Source of the DNA: Oscillospiraceae bacterium
Lineage (GTDB): Bacteria; Bacillota; Clostridia; Oscillospirales; UBA929
Reading direction: 5' to 3'
Assembly (NCBI GenBank): GCA_031254575.1
Contig: JAIRUE010000113.1
Coordinates: forward strand, 1 to 37,200
DNA: 37,200 bases
The notes beneath the pieces are model-generated. The model was not told the origin of the DNA and searched no databases. It saw only the letters and a program-made list of their open reading frames with translations. This document shows positions 31,714 to 37,200 of this stretch, piece by piece (within the stretch, counting starts at the first letter, position 1; the number at the start of each line of letters is the position of its first letter). Both the position numbers and the translations under genes were made by a program.

Positions 31714-31734
31714 AAAAATATTTCATAATACCAA
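31706..31734 (-). promoter_or_regulatory. Promoter of the XRE-antitoxin-toxin operon
   Basis: TTGGTA (31734-31729), 17 bp, TATAAT (31711-31706) on the minus strand; both boxes touch the candidate operator sites. Confidence 0.7.
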
Positions 31735-31758
31735 ATTTGAGAAAAAGGAATGAACCTG

Positions 31759-31956
31759 ATGACAACAGATGAAAAAGACCTAACCGCTGACGAAACAAAC
31801 TGGTGGATAACAAAACCCATTATGGCTCCCTACAACGCCGGGCCGGACGGCGAGAACGCGGAGTATAAGCAGATGTATTATACCCTCTTCAACGGCATGA
31901 CCGACGCCATCAAGGCCCTTAAAAGGCCCAATGTGACGCGGAGGAGATTTTCATGA
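31759..31956 (+). CDS. Small conserved-looking protein of unknown function
   Basis: 65 residues from ATG 31759, which has AAGGA at 9-nt spacing; ATG 31750 is too close to it. The core 'YKQMYYTLFNGMTDAIKALK' resembles short proteins that sit beside XRE regulators in mobile or phage-like islands of Firmicutes. It is acidic at the N-terminus and basic at the C-terminus, with no membrane segment. A promoter and the XRE operator lie directly upstream, so it is probably repressed by the XRE protein. The end overlaps a possible 14-aa ORF. Confidence 0.7.
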   Translation: MTTDEKDLTADETNWWITKPIMAPYNAGPDGENAEYKQMYYTLFNGMTDAIKALKRPNVTRRRFS

Positions 31957-31997
31957 ACGGGGGCCCCTCATTCGCCAACGCGGCGTCCCCCGCATAG
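31953..31997 (+). CDS. Possible 14-residue microprotein
   Basis: ATG overlaps the previous stop as ATGA and is preceded by GGAGGAG at 7 nt, an excellent ribosome binding site. The peptide is 'MNGGPSFANAASPA', then TAG. Too short to judge by composition; it may be a real small peptide, or a device that carries ribosomes towards the ATPase gene 36 nt on. Confidence 0.4.
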   Translation: MNGGPSFANAASPA

Positions 31998-32033
31998 TAT
32001 GCCGTAGTACGGGTAACTGTGGAGGGGATTGGA

Positions 32034-33107
32034 ATGAACACGGCATTTTTCCTCGGCGCGAACACGCCGCAGGGGTTTGCGTCATATTACGATCAATGGC
32101 TTGATCTCAGGCGGCTCAACCGCCTGTATATCATCAAAGGGACGCCGGGCAACGGCAAATCCGGCTTTATGCGCCGCGTTGCCGGGCGGCTCGCGGAAAA
32201 GGGGTACGGCAACGAGCTTATCCTGTGCTCGTCGGACCCCAAGTCACTTGACGGCGTATATTTTCCGGAACTGGGCGTCGCCTTTGCCGACGGTACCGCG
32301 CCGCATGTGATGGAACCGAGGTATCCGCTCGCGGTCGAATGTTACCTGCCGCTGACGCAGTTTGTCAACGACGCGGCGCTGGCCCGCGAGCGCGGCGCGG
32401 TCATCCTCCTGCGGGACGGCTTGCAGGGGGACTACGCCCGCCTGTCGCGCGTTCTGACGGCGGTCAGAAGTTTGCGGGACGAGCAGCGGGCTATCGTTTC
32501 GGGCGGCGCGGCGCTGGATACGATACGCCGCCGCGCCCGCGGCGTGCTTCGGCGCGAAGTCAGAAAAGGGACGGGCGGCGTGCTGCGCAAACGGTTTTTG
32601 AGCGCGCCGGCCCCGGAAGGCGGCGTCGTATTGTGGGACACCGTACAAACGCTGGCAGACAAGGTTTATGAGTTGCAGGACAGTTACGGCCAGGCGCACG
32701 AACTGCTTGCCCCCGTGCTGGAAGCGGCGCTGGAAGCGGGGCAGGAAGTTATCGCCTGCTACGACCCCTGCGCCCCGTTTACACGGCTCGCCCACCTCAT
32801 TCTGCCGGGCCTGCGGCTGGCCTTTGTCTCGGCGACGGCAAAAGAGCCGTATCCCGGCGAGATATACCGCCGCGTCCGGCTGGACGCCGCCATACCGCGC
32901 GAAACCGCCCACCAGAACCGGCTGCGGCTGCGTTTCCTGCGCAAGACGGAAGCCGCGCTGACGCAGGATGCCCGCGAGATTTTAGCGCGGGCTTCTGAAA
33001 AGCACGTCCAACTGGAGGAGCTGTATAACCCGCACGTGGATTTCGCGGGTGTGCGCGCCCTCGCCGACGCCTACGCCGACAAAGTACTGCTGGACAGAGC
33101 GGAGTAA
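32034..33107 (+). CDS. PRK06851-type P-loop ATPase, unknown function
   Basis: 357 residues from ATG 32034, with GGAGGGG upstream. Walker A 'GTPGNGKS' is at residues 36-43. 'LILCSSDPKSLDGVYFPELGVAFADGTAPH' is the fixed signature of a family widespread in Clostridia and Bacilli whose function has not been established. The later region (about 220-300) looks like a second, partial nucleotide-binding half without a clear Walker A. No membrane helices. The gene stands alone between the toxin-antitoxin island and the next operon. Confidence 0.85.
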   Translation: MNTAFFLGANTPQGFASYYDQWLDLRRLNRLYIIKGTPGNGKSGFMRRVAGRLAEKGYGNELILCSSDPKSLDGVYFPELGVAFADGTAPHVMEPRYPLAVECYLPLTQFVNDAALARERGAVILLRDGLQGDYARLSRVLTAVRSLRDEQRAIVSGGAALDTIRRRARGVLRREVRKGTGGVLRKRFLSAPAPEGGVVLWDTVQTLADKVYELQDSYGQAHELLAPVLEAALEAGQEVIACYDPCAPFTRLAHLILPGLRLAFVSATAKEPYPGEIYRRVRLDAAIPRETAHQNRLRLRFLRKTEAALTQDAREILARASEKHVQLEELYNPHVDFAGVRALADAYADKVLLDRAE

Positions 33108-33122
33108 GGATCGGCGGAGGCT

Positions 33123-33953
33123 TTACACCGCGAACCCGATTCGTATAACCAGCATATCCCCCTCCACGTCCGCGGCGATGTGCCCGCCCGTGCGCTCGGT
33201 GAGTTCCTTGGCGATCGCGAGCCCCAAGCCTGTGTTTTTGCTTGTGCGTGACGCGTCGGCGGTGTAAAACCGCTCGAAAATGCGCCCGGTATCCAACTCG
33301 TCCAGCCCGTCCGCTTTGTTGGCGATTTCGATCACACCGCCGTTCACCCGGACGCGCAGATACTCTCTGCCGTGGACGGTAACATTCTTAATAAGGTTTT
33401 GCAGGACGCGCCGCAGCGCGTCCTCGTCGCACAGGCACAGCACCGGCGCGTCCGGGATGTCCGCGTCAACCGTGAACCCTTTTTTCTCAAGCTCCGCGTA
33501 ACTCTCCGAAAACGCGTCGCGCAGAATATTGCAGATATTGATTTTTCTGACGTCAAACGCCGTGTTGTCCTCTATCACGCGCGCGAATTCAAACAGGCTG
33601 TTCATCAGCGCCGACAAAGCCTCAAGCCGCCCCCTGACGGTTTGCAGATAGCGCGCCCGCGTTTCGCCGTCGAGGCCGGGCGCCTCCAGCATTTGCAGAT
33701 AGCCCAGCGCCGAGGTGAGCGGCGTCCTCAAATCGTGCGATATGTTCGTGACGGCCCGTTTGAGCGCGGCTTCGGCGCGCGCCTTTTCAAACAGGCCGCG
33801 CCTGTTGCGCTCCAGCATGGCGTTGATACCGGCGGCAAGCGCCGCCACATCCTTATCGGATGTGACGGTGGTCAGCCGCGCGTTGGTGTCGGTTTTTATG
33901 ATTTCGTCAAGCCGGCGGCGCAGACGGCGCAGTTCCCGTTTGAGAAAAAACAT
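33123..33953 (-). CDS. Sensor histidine kinase without membrane helices
   Basis: 276 residues from ATG 33953; the 377-residue track ORF starts in another frame of the permease gene. The N-terminus is very basic ('KRELRRLRRRLDEIIK'), followed by a HAMP-like linker, the HisKA domain with H73 in 'NISHDLRTPLT' and HATPase motifs 'LQNLIKNVTVHG' and 'NTGLGLAIAKEL'. There is no transmembrane segment, unlike most kinases linked to ABC transporters. The gene overlaps the ABC-2 permease stop by 1 nt (TGATG), so it may sense through the permease or the membrane surface, as in Bce-like systems where the transporter is the sensor (inference). Confidence 0.9.
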   Translation of the reverse strand: MFFLKRELRRLRRRLDEIIKTDTNARLTTVTSDKDVAALAAGINAMLERNRRGLFEKARAEAALKRAVTNISHDLRTPLTSALGYLQMLEAPGLDGETRARYLQTVRGRLEALSALMNSLFEFARVIEDNTAFDVRKINICNILRDAFSESYAELEKKGFTVDADIPDAPVLCLCDEDALRRVLQNLIKNVTVHGREYLRVRVNGGVIEIANKADGLDELDTGRIFERFYTADASRTSKNTGLGLAIAKELTERTGGHIAADVEGDMLVIRIGFAV

Positions 33954-34783
33954 CACTTGATCTCCGCTCTTTTGAACAATGCGTACCCGCCTATGGCCGC
34001 CGCGATGATGTATCCCGTCCCCACCGCGACGGTCCTCGCTATCTCCCCGGCGGACATGGCGCTGATCTGCGTCAGGGAAGAGATGTTCATGGTCAGTTCG
34101 TAATCGTATAATCTCACAAACCCATCGGACACGAGCGTCAGCAGCATAATGACGATTCCGGGCAGGAGGAGGAAGGCGATATACACCCCGGTAAACGCGC
34201 CCGACCGCTGAAAAAGGAACACAAAGAAATGTCCGACGCAGACGCCGGCAAGGCACAGAAAGAGCTGGGGCAGGAAGATTTTCAAAACATCGGACATAAA
34301 CGCCCCGTCAAACGCCCCGCCGAAGCCGTTGACCGCCGTGGCCAAAAGGGTGGAAAACAAGACATAGACCAGCAGCAGCAGGGTACAGCCTATACAGGAC
34401 AGGATCAACTTGGAGGCGTAGTATTTCGCGCGGGAGACGCCGCCGGAGAGCGTGTTTTTCGCGCCGCCGGAAGAAAAGTCGGCCGTTCCTATTATGACGA
34501 ACAAGGGCAGCATAAAATACAGGATGTTCGACGTCACATCCATCGCCTGGAACGGCGCCTCCGCGCCTGTGGGCGAATGGAACAGATCATCCAAATTGAT
34601 CTCCGCTTCCATCATATTTTCCATATTATCCATCTCGACAAAACTTCCGGTACTGACCCCGGCGTTCATGTTCGCGCCGCTCAGGATCTGCAAAAGGACG
34701 ACCCCCAGCAGGACAGCAAATGTGATATACAGGCTCTTCCCCCGCACGAGGCGGTATATATCCGCCCTGAGAATATTCCTCAT
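33953..34783 (-). CDS. ABC-2 type transporter permease
   Basis: 276 residues with six hydrophobic helices and a large extracellular loop between the first two (residues about 38-90, acidic, 'MDNMENMMEAEINLDDLF'). 'GGAKNTLSGGVSRAKYYASKLI' is the cytoplasmic coupling region typical of LanEG/bacitracin-type permeases. It forms the membrane part of the transporter whose ATPase is encoded just upstream (4-bp overlap). Function is probably defence against a membrane-active peptide or similar compound, judged from the operon layout. Confidence 0.88.
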   Translation of the reverse strand: MRNILRADIYRLVRGKSLYITFAVLLGVVLLQILSGANMNAGVSTGSFVEMDNMENMMEAEINLDDLFHSPTGAEAPFQAMDVTSNILYFMLPLFVIIGTADFSSGGAKNTLSGGVSRAKYYASKLILSCIGCTLLLLVYVLFSTLLATAVNGFGGAFDGAFMSDVLKIFLPQLFLCLAGVCVGHFFVFLFQRSGAFTGVYIAFLLLPGIVIMLLTLVSDGFVRLYDYELTMNISSLTQISAMSAGEIARTVAVGTGYIIAAAIGGYALFKRAEIK

Positions 34784-35691
34784 TTGGATTCGCCCCCGAT
34801 CGTCTTTGTGAAATAATCCTCCAGACTGTCCCCGACCTCATGTATGGACGCCACGCGGACGCCGCCTTTATTGAGTTGGAACGTCACCTCGGCGGGGTTG
34901 TCCAGGTATTCGTACAGGCGCAGTTCATTCGCGCTGATCTGCTTATAGTTTCGTATGTTCAGTTCCGTTTCGAGGATGACGGCGGCTTTCGCCGCGTCGT
35001 CCGCCGTGACCGAGAGGGCGCGCTTGCACTCCTCACGAAGCTGCTCCTGCGTCAGCGATTTGATCAGCCGCCCCTGGTGGATGATGGCGTACTTTGTGGC
35101 GACCTGCGACAGTTCCGATAAGATATGGCTGGAAATCAGGATGGTGATGCCCTGTTCGTTCAGCCGCTTCATCAAATCCCGCATTTCAATAATACCCATA
35201 GGGTCAAGCCCGTTGACCGGTTCGTCGAGGATGATGAGATCCGGGCTGTTCAGAATGGCCAGCGCCAGCCCCAGCCGCTGTTTCATGCCCAGTGAAAAAT
35301 TTTTGAATTTCTTTTTGCCGGTGCCGGTCAGGCTGACCATCTCCAGTGATTTTCCCACCACAGACTTGTCCGGTATGCCGCGCTGAATACGGTAATACTC
35401 CAGATTTTGCGCCGCCGTCAGGTTCGGGTACAGCGCGGGCGTTTCTATGACGCAGCCCACCCGTGCCCTCGCGGCGTTCAGTCCCGCCTCATCCGCCTGT
35501 CCGAACAGCTCGATACTGCCGCTGTCGGGACGGGCCAGCGAGGTGATAAGGCGCATCAGCGTTGTCTTGCCCGCGCCGTTTTGCCCGATCAGGCCGAAGA
35601 TGTCGCTCTTTTCCACCGTCAGGCTTACGTTATCCACGGCGGCGGTATTGCCGTAGCGTTTGGTCAGTTCCCGCGTTTTCAGTACAGTCAT
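34780..35691 (-). CDS. ABC transporter ATP-binding protein (BcrA/LanF-like)
   Basis: 303 residues. Walker A 'GQNGAGKT' (36-43), signature 'FSLGMKQRL' (132-140), Walker B 'LIILDEP' (152-158) and the H-loop 'ISSHILSEL'. The C-terminal 80 residues are the extra domain usual in BcrA-type ATPases. It powers the adjacent permease. GGAGGG lies upstream of ATG 35691. The gene has its own regulator-dependent promoter at 35717-35771. Confidence 0.95.
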   Translation of the reverse strand: MTVLKTRELTKRYGNTAAVDNVSLTVEKSDIFGLIGQNGAGKTTLMRLITSLARPDSGSIELFGQADEAGLNAARARVGCVIETPALYPNLTAAQNLEYYRIQRGIPDKSVVGKSLEMVSLTGTGKKKFKNFSLGMKQRLGLALAILNSPDLIILDEPVNGLDPMGIIEMRDLMKRLNEQGITILISSHILSELSQVATKYAIIHQGRLIKSLTQEQLREECKRALSVTADDAAKAAVILETELNIRNYKQISANELRLYEYLDNPAEVTFQLNKGGVRVASIHEVGDSLEDYFTKTIGGESK

Positions 35692-35716
35692 TGACTTTCC
35701 CTCCTTTTATGGTTTC

Positions 35717-35771
35717 ATCTTAACAGGGAAGTCTTTATTAAGCCTAAGCAAAGCCTTAAAAAAGTCTTAAA
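35717..35771 (-). promoter_or_regulatory. Four tandem 11-bp regulator repeats and extended -10 promoter
   Basis: On the plus strand GAAGTCTTTAT, TAAGCCTAAGC, AAAGCCTTAAA and AAAGTCTTAAA follow one another without gaps (35728-35771), a tandem array with 11-bp period. On the minus strand they lead into TGT-TAAGAT (-10 at 35722-35717, TGn-extended), with no -35 box. This is the classic target layout for an OmpR-family regulator, most likely the one encoded immediately upstream (stop at 35773). Confidence 0.75.
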
Positions 35772-35772
35772 C

Positions 35773-36450
35773 TCATTCTTTCATCTTAAACCCGATCCCC
35801 CACACGGTCTGTACGTATTCCACACCGGGCGATATGGCGTTCAGCTTAGCCCTCAGCTTGCTGATATGCACGTTGACGGTGTTGTCGTCACCCAAAAATT
35901 CGCCGCCCCATACGCTCTCGTACAGGTTATTCTTGGTAAACACCTTACCGGGATATGTCATCATCAACCGCAGAATCTCAAACTCACGTTTGGACAGTCC
36001 CGCTTTTTGCCCGCCGGCCAGCGCGTCATAACGGTCGAGGTCGAGGATAATGTCTTTGAAACGGATTTGCGCGTTTTTTCGTTTTTGCGGCACGGCGCGG
36101 CGCAGCTGAACGGCGATCCTGGCAAGCAGTTCGCCGTTGTCAAAAGGTTTTGCGATATAATCGTCCGCTCCCAGCCGCAGTAACCTGACAGTGGTCTCTT
36201 TATCTGTCCGGGCGGTCAGTACAATGACCGGAACGGCGGAGCTCGTCCGCAGTTCCTCCAAAACCTGCTCGCCGGTCTTGCCCGGAAGCATCAGGTCAAG
36301 CAAAACGACCGAAAAGCTGTCCCGCGATAAAAGCAGCAGCGCCTCCGTGCCGGAATAGGCGGCGGAAGGCGCATAATTGTTTTGCCGCAACAGTTCGCAC
36401 AGCATTTCGCTTATGTGAATATCGTCCTCCACAATAAGAACCTTCACCAT
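35773..36450 (-). CDS. OmpR-family response regulator
   Basis: 225 residues from ATG 36450; the 36471 GTG start is also possible. Receiver D9/D10, phospho-acceptor D52 in 'VLLDLMLPGKTG', K101 in 'YIAKPF'. The C-terminal winged helix 'LSKREFEILRLMMTYPGKVFTKNNLYESVWG...DDNTVNVHISKLRAKL' is of the PhoB/OmpR type. It is the partner of the kinase at 33123-33953. The four genes are ordered regulator, ATPase, permease, kinase, as in antimicrobial-peptide detoxification modules. Confidence 0.95.
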   Translation of the reverse strand: MVKVLIVEDDIHISEMLCELLRQNNYAPSAAYSGTEALLLLSRDSFSVVLLDLMLPGKTGEQVLEELRTSSAVPVIVLTARTDKETTVRLLRLGADDYIAKPFDNGELLARIAVQLRRAVPQKRKNAQIRFKDIILDLDRYDALAGGQKAGLSKREFEILRLMMTYPGKVFTKNNLYESVWGGEFLGDDNTVNVHISKLRAKLNAISPGVEYVQTVWGIGFKMKE

Positions 36451-36481
36451 ATCCCTCACGTCCCCCGTCACGCGTATAAAA

Positions 36482-36496
36482 GGATACGCCGTATCC
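36482..36496. promoter_or_regulatory. Perfect palindrome upstream of the response regulator
   Basis: GGATACG-C-CGTATCC, a 7+1+7 inverted repeat 32 bp before the regulator start. May be an operator; no protein can be assigned. No convincing promoter with both boxes is seen in 36451-36558. Confidence 0.35.
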
Positions 36497-36558
36497 GCCC
36501 ATCCTCACAAACGCGGGAATGTCCGGTACGGCGCTAACTGTGTTAAGCCGGACGGCGC

Positions 36559-37200
36559 TCAGTCCCCCAATCGCCGGACAAAGGCGTTCAGAACACACCG
36601 GATAACGCGGCTGACCGGGCCATTTGGGCCGAGCCGTCTTGCGAGAGCCGGGCTTATCCTGTAATACAGAGCGCACAGACGCCGCCCAAAGCGGCTTTTA
36701 TTGAGCGATTCGTCGCGGAAACGGCGCAGGCGGCGCACTTCGCGCGCGTCAATATCCCCGTATACGGCGGTGGCGATATAGCAGTTGCGCATGACCTTGG
36801 ACGCGTCGGAGGATTCGTGGTTTTCGTTGATGGCGCGTATCTGGTAAGCGTTTTTCAGGTTATCGCTGCGCTGAAAGCACGGCATGGCCCGGCACTTATC
36901 GATAAAGGAGAGCGCCCGGCCGATACCCGGTACTTTATTGATCTCCGTGCGCGAGTAAAGCGCGGTCGGAAGGATTATAATATATTCGTAGACCGCCATC
37001 AGACCCAGTACCGGCGCGCCGCTCCCCGGCAAATCAAAATCTCCGCCCAATCCGGTCGCGGACGGAAAGTGCCGGTGCTCCCCCGCTATGACGCGGTTGC
37101 CCCGGTCAACTGTGACATACCGGTAGTAGTCATAGGCGTTGACCGACGTGCGATAGGCTTCCAGGTGCGAAACGCCCGCTTCGTTTTGGGAAAAATTGAG
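36559..37200 (-). CDS. CFI-box C-terminal protein, 5' part outside window
   Basis: The frame is open beyond the track start (TTG 37050) all the way to the right edge, so the real gene begins outside. At least 213 residues are visible. The C-terminal 'NCYIATAVYGDIDAREVRRLRRFRDESL' with 'YYRISPALARRL' is the CFI-box-CTERM domain, a cysteine-containing module found at the end of many otherwise unrelated Firmicutes proteins; its role is unknown. The upstream part ('DYYRYVTVDRGNRVIAGEHRHF') is not recognised. No signal peptide can be judged. Confidence 0.8.
   Translation of the reverse strand, partial: LNFSQNEAGVSHLEAYRTSVNAYDYYRYVTVDRGNRVIAGEHRHFPSATGLGGDFDLPGSGAPVLGLMAVYEYIIILPTALYSRTEINKVPGIGRALSFIDKCRAMPCFQRSDNLKNAYQIRAINENHESSDASKVMRNCYIATAVYGDIDAREVRRLRRFRDESLNKSRFGRRLCALYYRISPALARRLGPNGPVSRVIRCVLNAFVRRLGD

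Noticed and set aside
33954-34256. N-terminal 101 residues of the 377-residue kinase ORF
   Set aside because: Lies within the ABC-2 permease in another frame; a good ribosome binding site and ATG exist at 33953.

Overview
This window reads as chromosomal DNA from a GC-rich, low-oxygen-adapted member of the Clostridia (Firmicutes). The inference rests on strong AGGAGG-type ribosome binding sites, frequent TTG and GTG starts, near-consensus sigma-A promoters (TTGACA-17-TATAAT type), a HisZ-dependent short HisG, an FMN-riboswitch RibU, an LplABC/YtcQ-type sugar importer without its own ATPase, a type-4 Fe-S uracil-DNA glycosylase, AmmeMemoRadiSam genes and a CFI-box protein. The species cannot be named from this sequence. 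No IS element, CRISPR array, rRNA or replication origin was seen.

Layout. 1-1470: 5' part of an ABC exporter with an unusual zinc-ribbon extension, preceded by a leader that looks like a transcription attenuator. 1471-3838: tRNA-Leu(CAG), a cytoplasmic GH26 beta-mannanase-like enzyme and a LarA-family epimerase/racemase. 3813-8222 (minus): MATE exporter, proA, a TspO-like protein and ribU with an FMN riboswitch and terminator. 8311-13711: a sugar ABC importer split into two convergent units (lipoprotein plus a putative glycosidase on +, two permeases on -). 13744-17171 (minus): truncated KdpD-like kinase, its response regulator, and a secreted protein whose promoter carries 11-bp-phased repeats. 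17194-20041: PadR regulator with a membrane protein bearing G-x4-G-N decapeptide repeats, a flavodoxin-like protein, and an AraC/GyrI-like regulator. 20041-21925: DUF2156 protein and a PfkB sugar-phosphate kinase, the latter divergent from the his operon.

21884-28517 (plus): hisZ-hisG-hisD-hisC-hisB-hisA/I fusion-hisE-udg. hisH and hisF are missing from the cluster. 28548-30827 (minus): AmmeMemoRadiSam B-A fusion plus its radical SAM partner. 30911-31997: an AT-richer island with a YafQ-like toxin, a RelB/DinJ antitoxin lacking its N-terminus, an XRE repressor with a clear operator between two divergent promoters, a 65-aa small protein and a possible 14-aa microprotein. 32034-33107: PRK06851-type P-loop ATPase. 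33123-36450 (minus): response regulator, ABC ATPase, ABC-2 permease and histidine kinase, with four tandem 11-bp repeats upstream of the ATPase gene. 36559-37200: 3' part of a CFI-box protein.

The most interesting items are the attenuator-like leader at 1041-1293, the two response-regulator promoters built the same way (phased 11-bp repeats in place of a -35, plus a TGn-extended -10), the toxin-antitoxin/XRE island with its truncated antitoxin, the HisA-HisI fusion in a cluster lacking hisH and hisF, and the in-frame ribosome binding site inside the AraC/GyrI gene. All product names are from reading translations by eye; no database search was run.
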